Shown: piece after piece, positions 42,884-50,662 of the stretch
Numbering within the stretch: position 1 is the first letter of the stretch
Layout: every line of letters starts with the position of its first letter
Assembly (NCBI GenBank): GCA_964557005.1
Contig: CAZKYI010000006.1
Coordinates: 91,046 to 155,045, forward strand
From: JBECKS01 sp964557005
Lineage (GTDB): Bacteria > Pseudomonadota > Gammaproteobacteria > Pseudomonadales > JBECKS01
Reading direction: 5' to 3'
DNA length: 64,000 nt
Notes under the pieces: model-generated
What the model was told of the DNA's origin: nothing
Databases searched by the model: none
The model's input: the letters and a program-made list of their open reading frames with translations, nothing else
Position numbers and translations under genes: made by a program

Positions 42884-43950
42884 TGCACATTTCCCAAAAC
42901 AGTTTCGATCGACAAATGATGTCGAAAGCCATTCAGCTTGCGCAGAAGGGGCTGTATACCTGTTCGCCTAATCCGCGTGTCGGCTGTGTTATTTGCAAGG
43001 ACGGCAAAGTGCTTGCAGAAGGCTGGCACCAAAAAGCTGGCGAAGCCCATGCAGAAGTGAATGCGCTGAAACAGCTCACAGTGGAACAAAGTCGAGGTGC
43101 AACGGTGTATGTGAGTCTGGAACCGTGTGCGCATACGGGCAAGACTGGCCCTTGCACACAAGCCTTAATCGATGCGCAGGTTGCGCGTGTGGTATGTGCG
43201 ATGCAGGATTCTGCACCGCATGTTGCGGGAAAGGGGTTTGCTGTTTTACAGGCAGCGGGCATTAAAACTGAATGCGGTTTGCTCGAAAGTGAAGCTCGTG
43301 CTCTCAACCCCGGATTTTTCAAGCGCATGGAAAGCAAGCGTCCTTATGTGCGCGTCAAACTTGCGAGTAGTGTAGATGGCCGCACAGCGCTGTGTAATGG
43401 TGAAAGCCAATGGATTACTGGTGAAGCTGCACGGCGAGATGTTCATCTGTGGCGTGCACGCTCTGATGCCATTGTTACAGGGAGCGGCACGGTGTTGGCG
43501 GATAATCCGTATCTGAATGCACGCATTGAAGGGCTTGAGATAAAACAGCCTTTGCGCGTTGTGGTGGATAGCACATCGAAACTGAATAGAAACCTGAATT
43601 TTTTCAAAGGTGAAGGTGTAGTCGTTGCAGGTGTTAGCACGCAAGCCGATTGGGTTTTACCTGCCAATGCGCAGGAAAAAGTCCATCTGGAAAAGTTGTT
43701 AGATAAACTGGCTGATGAGCAAATCAACGAAGTGTGGGTCGAAGCAGGTGCTACTCTGGCAGGTGCGTTTCTGGAAGCAGGTTTGATTGATGAGCTGCTT
43801 GTTTATATGGCACCTGTGTTGCTGGGTGATAAGGCTCGGCCTTTGTTGGTTTTAAATGAAATCACGCGTATGCAGCACAAGAAAAGTTTGCGTTTACTGG
43901 AACAGCGTATGTTGGGTGACGACATACGGTTTCGTTATGCACTCAATTAA
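42880..43950 (+). CDS. ribD: bifunctional riboflavin deaminase/reductase RibD
   Basis: Catalyses the second and third steps of riboflavin synthesis: pyrimidine deamination and ribosyl reduction. The N-terminal deaminase domain has zinc motif HAEVNAL and PCAHTGKTGPC; the C-terminal reductase begins near RPYVRVKLASSVDGRTAL with GSGTVLADNP and ends in MAPVLLGDKA. The start at 42880 gives MMHISQNSFDRQMM; a second ATG at 42883 is equivalent. 356 residues. Confidence 0.96.
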   Translation: MMHISQNSFDRQMMSKAIQLAQKGLYTCSPNPRVGCVICKDGKVLAEGWHQKAGEAHAEVNALKQLTVEQSRGATVYVSLEPCAHTGKTGPCTQALIDAQVARVVCAMQDSAPHVAGKGFAVLQAAGIKTECGLLESEARALNPGFFKRMESKRPYVRVKLASSVDGRTALCNGESQWITGEAARRDVHLWRARSDAIVTGSGTVLADNPYLNARIEGLEIKQPLRVVVDSTSKLNRNLNFFKGEGVVVAGVSTQADWVLPANAQEKVHLEKLLDKLADEQINEVWVEAGATLAGAFLEAGLIDELLVYMAPVLLGDKARPLLVLNEITRMQHKKSLRLLEQRMLGDDIRFRYALN

Positions 43951-43970
43951 ACAGAAATAGAGTTGGCATC

Positions 43971-44621
43971 ATGTTTACAGGCATCGTGGAAAGTTTGGGC
44001 AATATTGCAAACATCACACCCAAAGCGGGAGATTTCAGTGTGCAAGTGCATTGCGGCACGCTGGACATGAGCGATGTAAAAATCGGCGACAGCATTGCCG
44101 TGAATGGGGTGTGTTTAACCGCAATCAGCATTGCTAAAAACAGTTTTATTGCAGACGTTTCTGCCGAAACTATTCGTCTTACTTCGCTCGGCAATTTAAA
44201 AACAGGTGATGCGGTGAATCTGGAAAAAGCCTTAACGCCAACTTCGCGTTTGGGTGGGCACTTGGTGAGTGGGCATGTCGATGGATTGGCCACCGTAAAG
44301 AAAATTTTTCCCGATGCGCGTGCGATACGTTATGTATTGGAAGCACCGCAAGCCTTGGCGAAGTATATTGCTGCCAAAGGTTCGGTGTGTATTGACGGGA
44401 TTAGCCTCACCGTGAATGAGGTTGATGGTAACCTGTTTTATTTGAACATCGTGCCGCATACCGCCAAACAAACCACCGCCAGTGATTGGCAGGTGGGCAC
44501 ACAGGTGAATCTGGAAGTCGATGTGCTTGCGCGGTATCTGGAACGCTTGCTTTTAGGTGAAACACGTGAAAAAACCGCTATTACCGAAGGCTTTTTGGCC
44601 GAGCATGGTTTTCTGAAGTAG
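43971..44621 (+). CDS. ribE: riboflavin synthase alpha subunit
   Basis: Dismutates two lumazines to riboflavin and pyrimidine. It begins MFTGIVESLGNI, the family hallmark, and contains two lumazine-binding repeats, each with an LT-type motif (VNGVCLT, about residue 44, and IDGISLT, about residue 142); HLVSGHVDG lies between. 216 residues. Third gene of the riboflavin cluster; also called ribC in some species. Confidence 0.96.
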   Translation: MFTGIVESLGNIANITPKAGDFSVQVHCGTLDMSDVKIGDSIAVNGVCLTAISIAKNSFIADVSAETIRLTSLGNLKTGDAVNLEKALTPTSRLGGHLVSGHVDGLATVKKIFPDARAIRYVLEAPQALAKYIAAKGSVCIDGISLTVNEVDGNLFYLNIVPHTAKQTTASDWQVGTQVNLEVDVLARYLERLLLGETREKTAITEGFLAEHGFLK

Positions 44622-44672
44622 AATCTGCCGCCAGACAGAACAGTGTTTGAGCAAACAACACAGAGATTGACT

Positions 44673-45758
44673 ATGAAATTGAATACACCGCAACAGCTCA
44701 TCGATGATATTCGCCAAGGCAAGATGGTGGTCTTGATGGACGATGAAGATCGCGAGAACGAGGGCGATCTGGTAATGGCTGCGGCATGTGTTCGCCCTGA
44801 AGATGTGAACTTCATGGCGAAGGAAGGCAGAGGTTTGATTTGTCTAACGCTGACTCAGGCGCGTTGCAAACAACTGAACCTGCCTTTAATGGTCAGCTCT
44901 AACAACGCACAACATGGCACCAATTTTACCTTGTCCATCGAAGCGGCTGAGGGTGTGAGCACAGGTATTTCTGCGGCGGATCGTGCGCGTACCGTACAGG
45001 CTGCTGTCGCGCCGAATGCAAAACCCAAAGACATTGTGCAGCCTGGACATATTTTCCCTTTAATGGCAGAACCAGGTGGCGTGTTACACAGGGCAGGGCA
45101 TACCGAAGCAGGGTGTGATCTGGCGCGTTTGGCAGGGCTTGAACCAGCGGCCATGATTGTGGAAATCATGAATGAAGATGGCACGATGGCGCGTCGCCCT
45201 GATCTGGAAGTGTTTGCCGAAAAACACGGGCTTAAAATTGGCACGATTGCAGATTTGATTCACTATCGTTTGTTCCACGAAAAAACGGTAGAACGTGTAT
45301 CAGAACAAACCATTCAAACCATTCATGGTGAATTTAAAGCAGTGGTGTATCAGGATTTGGTGGATAACGAAACGCATCTCGCGTTGATAAAAGGCGATTT
45401 ACGTTCTGAAACCACGCCACCGATTGTGCGTGCGCAAACCTTTGATGTCTGGCGCGATGCTTTGGGAGTTGAATTACCCGATCGTTTTTCGTGGAGTACG
45501 CATCACGCGCTTGATTACATTAGCAAACAGGGAAATGGTGTGTTGCTGATTTTGGGGCATACCGTTTCTTCACAGGATTTGTTTACCTTGATGGGTAATG
45601 TGATGGCGACCAATGAAGCCAACAAGCGTATTGGAACAGGCTCGCAAATTTTAAGAGAGCTTGGCATCAAGAAAATGCGTTTGCTGAGTTCGCCCATGCG
45701 CTTTAATGCGCTTTCGGGATTTGATTTGGAAATTGTTGAATATATTGAAAGTGTTTAA
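44673..45758 (+). CDS. ribBA: RibBA-type DHBP synthase with degenerate GTP cyclohydrolase II domain
   Basis: The N-terminal 3,4-dihydroxy-2-butanone 4-phosphate synthase domain is intact: DDEDRENEGDLVMAA, GLICLTLT, GHTEAGCDLARLAGL. The C-terminal half has the cyclohydrolase II fold but lacks the zinc cysteines (no CLTGD...CDCG) and the usual catalytic residues, as in Pseudomonas homologues, so it is probably inactive. The true cyclohydrolase is the separate ribA at 50034. I start it at the ATG at 44673. The upstream gap is only 51 bases and holds no FMN riboswitch. Confidence 0.93.
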   Translation: MKLNTPQQLIDDIRQGKMVVLMDDEDRENEGDLVMAAACVRPEDVNFMAKEGRGLICLTLTQARCKQLNLPLMVSSNNAQHGTNFTLSIEAAEGVSTGISAADRARTVQAAVAPNAKPKDIVQPGHIFPLMAEPGGVLHRAGHTEAGCDLARLAGLEPAAMIVEIMNEDGTMARRPDLEVFAEKHGLKIGTIADLIHYRLFHEKTVERVSEQTIQTIHGEFKAVVYQDLVDNETHLALIKGDLRSETTPPIVRAQTFDVWRDALGVELPDRFSWSTHHALDYISKQGNGVLLILGHTVSSQDLFTLMGNVMATNEANKRIGTGSQILRELGIKKMRLLSSPMRFNALSGFDLEIVEYIESV

Positions 45759-45795
45759 GTGACTAAAAGTAGAAAACAATTAAGAGAGAACAACG

Positions 45796-46266
45796 ATGAA
45801 TAACATAAAAACCATTGAAGGGGATTTCAAAAATTGCAAAGGCCGTTATGCCATTGTGGTTGCACGTTTTAATGCTTTCGTAGTGGAAAGTTTGTTAAAC
45901 GGCGCTGTCGATACTTTGGTGCGTCATGGCATCAGCGAAAAAGAAATTACCATTGTGCGCGTGCCTGGCGCTTTTGAATTGCCTCTCGCCGTTAAGAAAC
46001 TGGCTAAAGCAGGCAACTTCGATGCAGTGATTGCTCTGGGTGCAGTGATTCGCGGTGGTACACCGCATTTTGATTATGTCGCTGGCGAATGTGTGAAAGG
46101 TATTTCCACAGTGTCTCTGGGTGCAGAGATTCCAGTGGCCTTCGGTGTGCTGACGGTAGACAGCATTGAACAAGCGATTGAGCGTTCAGGCACCAAGGCG
46201 GGCAATAAGGGTGCGGAAGCGACGTTAAGCGCCCTCGAAATGGTGAGCTTGTTAAAACAGCTATAA
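45796..46266 (+). CDS. ribH: 6,7-dimethyl-8-ribityllumazine synthase
   Basis: Condenses the products of RibD and RibB into lumazine; forms icosahedral or decameric shells. The 156-residue protein has VVARFNAFV, VPGAFELPLAVKK, DAVIALGAVIRGGTPHFDYV and PVAFGVLTVDS. AGAGAACAACG precedes the ATG. Followed within two bases by nusB, as in E. coli. Confidence 0.97.
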   Translation: MNNIKTIEGDFKNCKGRYAIVVARFNAFVVESLLNGAVDTLVRHGISEKEITIVRVPGAFELPLAVKKLAKAGNFDAVIALGAVIRGGTPHFDYVAGECVKGISTVSLGAEIPVAFGVLTVDSIEQAIERSGTKAGNKGAEATLSALEMVSLLKQL

Positions 46267-46268
46267 GC

Positions 46269-46742
46269 ATGAATAAAAATTCCGCATCCAAAACTATGAA
46301 TCCTGTCAGACCTTCGGCGCGTCGGAAGGCAAGGCGTTTTGCCATGCAAGGTTTGTATCAATGGCAAATGACAGGCACTTCGGTGCGTGACATCGAAATT
46401 CAGTTTCTTGAAGAAAATGACATGAAAAAAGTCGATATGGATTTCTTTCGTGAATTGATGTCGGGTGTAACCAAACATGCAGATACACTGGAAACGGCGA
46501 TAATGGTTCATCTGGATCGAGCCTATCGCGATCTTGACCCTGTAACGCTCGCCATTTTACGCATCAGTGCGTTTGAGTTGATACATCGTATTGATGTGCC
46601 GTATCGCATTGTGATTAACGAAGGCATTGAATTGGCCAAGGATTTTGGCAGTGAAGACAGCCATCGTTACGTGAATGGCATACTCGATAAACTTGCGCAG
46701 CAATTTCGCAAGCCCGAAGTTGAAGCGCCTGCTGCACGATGA
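46269..46742 (+). CDS. nusB: transcription antitermination factor NusB
   Basis: All-helical protein that binds boxA RNA with NusE/S10 during rRNA transcription. SARRKARRFAMQGLYQWQMTG is the arginine-rich N-terminal helix; LDRAYRDLDPVTLAILRISAFEL and PYRIVINEGIELAKDFGSEDSHRYVNGILDKLA close the domain. 157 residues. An internal ATG 11 codons in is an alternative start. Lies directly after ribH (two bases) and before thiL (15 bases). Confidence 0.96.
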   Translation: MNKNSASKTMNPVRPSARRKARRFAMQGLYQWQMTGTSVRDIEIQFLEENDMKKVDMDFFRELMSGVTKHADTLETAIMVHLDRAYRDLDPVTLAILRISAFELIHRIDVPYRIVINEGIELAKDFGSEDSHRYVNGILDKLAQQFRKPEVEAPAAR

Positions 46743-46757
46743 GATTTCGTTTCTTTT

Positions 46758-47729
46758 ATGGATGAATTTGAACTCATCAAAAAATATTTCCATAACCCGC
46801 ACAACCAGTCGCTTGCAGTAAAAAAACATATTGTGTTGGGCATTGGTGATGATGCTGCCGTTTTTGAATTGGCGACCGATGAGCAGTTAGTCACTTCGCT
46901 GGATACTCTTGTAGAAGATGTGCATTTTCCTGCCAATGTTTCTGCTGGCGATATTGCGCGTAAAGCACTGGCAGTTAATTTAAGTGATTTGGCGGCGATG
47001 GGTGCGACACCGCACAGTTTTACCTTGTCGTTGACACTTCCTGCTATTAACGAACATTGGCTGGCAGATTTTTCTGCTGGCTTGTTCGCTGTGGCAAATC
47101 AATATGAACTGGTTTTGCTCGGTGGTGATACCTGTAAAGGCGCTTTGAGTATCAGTATTCAAATCAACGGCACGGTAAAAAAAAATCAGTTTTTAACACG
47201 CAGTGCAGCCAAAGCGGGTGATAAAATTTTTGTCACGGGGTATTTGGGTTTGGCGGCCTTGGGTTTGCAACAGTGGCAACAGCATTTGCCAAAAAGTGTT
47301 GAAGCACAGGCACGTTTTTTAACACCACAACCGCGCATTGCTTTTGCGCAACACCTGTATGCGCAGGGCGTGCGTTGCTGCATTGATATTTCCGATGGCC
47401 TGCTGGCAGAGTTGGGGCATGTGGCGCAGGCCAGTGCTTTATCGGCGCGTATTTATCCGCAAAGCATTCCAGTGTATCAGGAGTTGCAACACAGTGATAA
47501 ACAAAATAGTCAACAGGACATCCTGCGTATGATGTTGTCAGGTGGTGACGACTACGAACTGTGTTTTGCTGTTGCACCTGAAAATAGCGACAATATCCTG
47601 CAACTGGCAGAAGCACATGCCTTGCCGCTTGCCTGCGTGGGTGAATTTTTTGCCGATACACAAACACGGGTTGTAGTGGAAGGTGCGGAGCATCTTGTGA
47701 TAGATCAAAGCGGTTATCGGCATTTTTAG
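46758..47729 (+). CDS. thiL: thiamine-monophosphate kinase ThiL
   Basis: Phosphorylates thiamine monophosphate to the diphosphate cofactor. MDEFELIKKYF, GIGDDAAVF, SLDTLVEDVHF, LAVNLSDLAAMGA, CIDISDGLLAELGH and LSGGDDYELCF are family landmarks. 323 residues. In most relatives pgpA follows directly; here about 1.7 kb of unrelated accessory genes intervenes. Confidence 0.96.
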   Translation: MDEFELIKKYFHNPHNQSLAVKKHIVLGIGDDAAVFELATDEQLVTSLDTLVEDVHFPANVSAGDIARKALAVNLSDLAAMGATPHSFTLSLTLPAINEHWLADFSAGLFAVANQYELVLLGGDTCKGALSISIQINGTVKKNQFLTRSAAKAGDKIFVTGYLGLAALGLQQWQQHLPKSVEAQARFLTPQPRIAFAQHLYAQGVRCCIDISDGLLAELGHVAQASALSARIYPQSIPVYQELQHSDKQNSQQDILRMMLSGGDDYELCFAVAPENSDNILQLAEAHALPLACVGEFFADTQTRVVVEGAEHLVIDQSGYRHF

Positions 47730-47795
47730 TAAAAGTTGGGCGCTCAACTTACTGTGAGTGTTCTTGAAGAATGGGTATCGTATTTTTTTGTTTCC

Positions 47796-48179
47796 CTAGA
47801 AGCCAATATTATTAGTACCACTAACTTCGCATGTCATAGTGACATCGTCTTCTTTCTCCGCATAGTTATCTATCCCTGATACTTCACATTCATCAACTGT
47901 AACGCCAGAAGAAAAGTATAAATTATTGCCTATTCCAGTTACATCAAGAGTCCCAATATCCGATTCTATATATATGATGTTGTCTATTCCTGTAATATCG
48001 AGATCAACTTTTTTAGCCTCGTTTATTGTTACGGTTACATTTTTTCCAGAAATATCAATGGATTTATTCTTTGATTTTCCAGAATTTGACCCTCCTGAGT
48101 TTGAGCCACCAGAACTAGAACTAGCACCACTACATGCGCTTATAGACAGTATACAAATTACAATTAACATCTTTTTCAT
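47796..48179 (-). CDS. DUF3060-like lipoprotein
   Basis: A 127-residue exported lipoprotein. The signal ends with lipobox SISAC (Cys16). A serine/glycine-rich linker (about 17-36) follows, then a repetitive beta-rich domain with near-repeats IDISGKNVTVT, LDITGIDNIIYI, LDVTGIGNNLYF, CEVSGIDNYAE and CEVSGTNNIGF. This ladder of xGxxN turns matches the DUF3060 family, whose role is unknown. It belongs to the insert between thiL and pgpA and is divergent from the HTH regulator. Confidence 0.75.
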   Translation of the reverse strand: MKKMLIVICILSISACSGASSSSGGSNSGGSNSGKSKNKSIDISGKNVTVTINEAKKVDLDITGIDNIIYIESDIGTLDVTGIGNNLYFSSGVTVDECEVSGIDNYAEKEDDVTMTCEVSGTNNIGF

Positions 48180-48314
48180 TATTTAACTCTCCACGATATT
48201 CAGGGAAAACTGGAACCCAATTTTTTTATTTTAGGTCTTCAGAGAGCTGAACTATAACAATAGGTTTATATTTTTGTAAACCGTAAGTTTTAGATAAGCG
48301 ATTACCCTCTGGCC

Positions 48315-48716
48315 ATGAAGTTCAAAGACGAAAAACAGGGGTTCAGCGAACGGCTCTGGCAATCCCTGCAACAAGCTGGAATTAATCCTGCCAGCCCAAC
48401 AGCGGTGGCTACGCGCTTTAATGCGTTGTATTCGGGTACGCCTGTATCTGTACCTGCTGTAAAGAAGTGGCTGGACGGCTTTTCCATTCCGTCTCAGGAA
48501 AAGTTGCAGGTACTGGCACGTTTGTTGGGGGTGTCGGCACAATGGCTACGCTTTGGGGAGGAGGCGGTAGAAAAGGGAAGCGTGGCAGTAACACACCGAC
48601 AACCATCCAACCGTGAGTTAATGACGCTCATCAGCCTTCTGGAGCCTGATCATCGGCAGGCAGTTCATGCCGTAGTGAGAGCCTTTCTGCGCATTGAAGG
48701 CAAGTCTGATAGTTGA
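48315..48716 (+). CDS. phage-repressor-like HTH transcriptional regulator
   Basis: A 133-residue protein with an N-terminal helix-turn-helix of the bacteriophage CI/Cro-like kind: TAVATRFNALYSGTPVSVPAVKKWLDG followed by KLQVLARLLGVSAQWLRFGE (about residues 28-80). A short C-terminal helical region (NRELMTLISLLEPDHRQAVHAVVRAFL) resembles dimerisation tails of such regulators; no peptidase domain is present. It is part of the thiL-pgpA insert, divergent from the lipoprotein gene. Confidence 0.75.
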   Translation: MKFKDEKQGFSERLWQSLQQAGINPASPTAVATRFNALYSGTPVSVPAVKKWLDGFSIPSQEKLQVLARLLGVSAQWLRFGEEAVEKGSVAVTHRQPSNRELMTLISLLEPDHRQAVHAVVRAFLRIEGKSDS

Positions 48717-48811
48717 TACCAAGGTTCATCTACCAAAATTGGTGGTCAGATACCTTCTAATTTTCAAATTTCCCAAACAAGTATTTGTTATTTAAAAATG
48801 TGTAGTTGGGA

Positions 48812-48836
48812 AAAAGCCAGCAGCGTGCTGGCTTTT
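48812..48836. terminator. bidirectional terminator between the HTH regulator and vapD genes
   Basis: AAAAGCCAGCA pairs with TGCTGGCTTTT around GCG, with A and T tracts on both sides. It separates two convergent transcripts inside the accessory insert. Confidence 0.9.
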
Positions 48837-48841
48837 AGCTG

Positions 48842-49123
48842 CTATCGGTTTTTGATTACAGGGGTGAAGTCAGACCATTGCTCAAGGCGGAAGGCGCGAA
48901 TGTCCCGCACGGATAAGGGGAACCAAGTTAGAGCCTTGAGTGCCTGTATCGCTAGAAACAAGCTGGCCATGTCTTCCTTGTCGGTAACGTAGAGGCTGCC
49001 TTGTACACGACTGAAACCGAAGGCGCTGAGTGTGGTGCCGATGTCTGCGTAAGCCTGCGATACTCCTTTGGGGTGATGCTGTTCGGCATCCTTGATGGTC
49101 AGATCAAATGCAATGGCAAACAT
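48842..49123 (-). CDS. vapD: VapD-like, Cas2-fold endoribonuclease (candidate toxin)
   Basis: A 93-residue protein beginning MFAIAFDLTIKDAE, with aspartate at residue 7 where the Cas2-fold VapD has its catalytic Asp. GVSQAYADIGTTLSAFGFSRVQGSLYVTDKEDMASLFLAIQAL is the conserved core. VapD proteins are Mg-dependent ribonucleases related to Cas2; toxin function has been shown for some. The start overlaps the stop of the upstream DUF5397-like gene (TGATG), giving the layout of a toxin-antitoxin pair. Not a CRISPR cas2: no array or other cas genes are present in the window. Confidence 0.88.
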   Translation of the reverse strand: MFAIAFDLTIKDAEQHHPKGVSQAYADIGTTLSAFGFSRVQGSLYVTDKEDMASLFLAIQALKALTWFPLSVRDIRAFRLEQWSDFTPVIKNR

Positions 49124-49329
49124 CAGTATGCTTCCGGATCATTGAGTAGATGCGTGCGACGATATTCGGCTTCTTCTCCAGTTTCCAGCAATCGGATTTT
49201 TATCATCCAGTCGCCATCGTCGAGCGGATACGATGCACTGAGCACTTCATACGTGGGGCCGACTTTGCCAAAGCTGCGGATACTTCCTGTCGGAATGTTG
49301 GGTGGGGTGCTTATTGGGTTGGTTTGCAT
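49123..49329 (-). CDS. DUF5397-like small protein, candidate VapD partner
   Basis: A 68-residue protein with PTGSIRSFGKVGPTYEVLSASYPLDDGDWMIKIRLLETGEEAEYRRTHLLNDPEAY, the layout of the small proteins commonly found beside vapD. It overlaps the vapD start by one base, indicating coupled translation, and comes first in the pair, as antitoxins usually do. Neutralisation of VapD is inference; no DNA-binding motif is visible. Confidence 0.65.
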   Translation of the reverse strand: MQTNPISTPPNIPTGSIRSFGKVGPTYEVLSASYPLDDGDWMIKIRLLETGEEAEYRRTHLLNDPEAY

Positions 49330-49430
49330 GTTTGCCTCCTGCTAGGAATGTTAGTGTATAGCTTACTATTTGTGTTATCGAGTGTCGGTATAAAATAACC
49401 AAACATTTGGCTTTGACTGGAGAAAAAACC

Positions 49431-49910
49431 ATGCACTCAAATATGCCCGTAAGCAGTTGGAAAAAGCCGATTCATATTCTGGCTTTTGGTTTTGGTGCAG
49501 GTGCCAGCCCCAAAGCGCCAGGTACGATGGGTACTCTGGTGGCGGTTCCGATTTATTTTTTGTTACAACATTTGCCGCTGTTTGCGTATGTGGTCGCTGT
49601 TCTGGTGATCATCGGTGCAGGTGTTTTTATTTGTGATCGCTGCGCGAAGGAACTCGGCGTGCATGATCACAGTGGCATTGTGTGGGATGAAATTGCAGGC
49701 TATCTCATTACCATGATTGCCATTCCCATGAATATCTACACGATTGCGGCGGGTTTTTTATTGTTTCGTGTGTTCGATATTTTAAAGCCCTGGCCGATTC
49801 GATACTTTGACAAGCAGGTGAAAGGTGGGCTGGGGATTATGCTGGATGATGTCGTTGCAGGCATTTTCTCGTGGGTAATTTTGTATTTGGCGGTTCACTT
49901 TCTTGCCTGA
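49431..49910 (+). CDS. pgpA: phosphatidylglycerophosphatase A
   Basis: Membrane phosphatase converting phosphatidylglycerophosphate to phosphatidylglycerol. The start at ATG 49431 follows CTGGAG; the frame extends eight codons upstream. FGFGAGASPKAPGTMGTL, DRCAKELGVHDHSGIVWDEIAGYLITM and DILKPWPIRYFDKQVKGG.GIMLDDVVAG are the family motifs. 159 residues, three to four hydrophobic helices. Normally adjacent to thiL in gammaproteobacteria. Confidence 0.95.
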   Translation: MHSNMPVSSWKKPIHILAFGFGAGASPKAPGTMGTLVAVPIYFLLQHLPLFAYVVAVLVIIGAGVFICDRCAKELGVHDHSGIVWDEIAGYLITMIAIPMNIYTIAAGFLLFRVFDILKPWPIRYFDKQVKGGLGIMLDDVVAGIFSWVILYLAVHFLA

Positions 49911-50033
49911 TGCCTCTATTAGCTTGGCTCACCTTAATTTGAAAAGCCTTCATTTCGCCCTTGGATAGCTTTTTGCTACAATCGCGCCCCTCTTTCAGTT
50001 CTTGGTATTTGCCTTAAATCAGCCTCCAGCTTT

Positions 50034-50627
50034 ATGTCAGTGAAATTTGTTGCAGCTTCCCGCTTACCCACACCTTGGGGCGATTTTGAATTGCTCGGCT
50101 TTCTTGAGCAGGCCACAGGCAAGGAGCATGTGATTCTGGGTAAAAATCTGGCTGCAATGCCCACTGTCGAAGCACCGTTATTGCGTTTACATTCGGAATG
50201 TCTGACGGGTGATGCCTTGTTTAGTCTGCGCTGTGATTGTGGTGCGCAATTACAGGCGGCGCTGGAAAAAGTTGCCGAGGAGCAGATGGGTGCTGTTTTT
50301 TATTTGCGTCAGGAAGGGCGTGGCATCGGTTTGCTCAATAAAATCAAGGCTTATGAATTACAGGACAAGGGTGCGGACACGGTAGAGGCGAATGAGCAGT
50401 TGGGATTTGATGCTGACCAGCGCGATTACGACATCTGCAAGGGCATGCTGGATTATTTGAATGTCAAACAAGTGCGTTTGATGACCAACAATCCCAAAAA
50501 GGTGGAAGCACTTGAGGCATTGGGCATTGTGGTGAGTGAGCGTATTCCTTTGCATACAGGGCAAAACCTGCATAACGAGCGTTATCTGGAAACCAAAAAA
50601 GGCAAGCTTGGCCATTTAATGGATTGA
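50034..50627 (+). CDS. ribA: GTP cyclohydrolase II
   Basis: First committed step of riboflavin synthesis. Zinc cysteines are in CLTGDALFSLRCDCG; RQEGRGIGLLNKIKAYELQ and MTNNPKKVEALEALGI are also diagnostic. 197 residues, the short monofunctional form. It compensates for the degenerate cyclohydrolase half of RibBA. It is separate from the main cluster and preceded by about 120 bases without a gene. Confidence 0.97.
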   Translation: MSVKFVAASRLPTPWGDFELLGFLEQATGKEHVILGKNLAAMPTVEAPLLRLHSECLTGDALFSLRCDCGAQLQAALEKVAEEQMGAVFYLRQEGRGIGLLNKIKAYELQDKGADTVEANEQLGFDADQRDYDICKGMLDYLNVKQVRLMTNNPKKVEALEALGIVVSERIPLHTGQNLHNERYLETKKGKLGHLMD

Positions 50628-50662
50628 TGCTTTATTTTTTAACTATCTTTTGAGCTATTTTT

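Noticed and set aside
44622..44672. FMN riboswitch ahead of ribBA
   Set aside because: Only 51 bases lie between ribE and ribBA, too short for the conserved FMN element, and none of its conserved loops are visible.
48842..49123. VapD as a CRISPR cas2
   Set aside because: It shares the Cas2 fold, but there are no cas1 or interference genes and no repeat-spacer array in the window.
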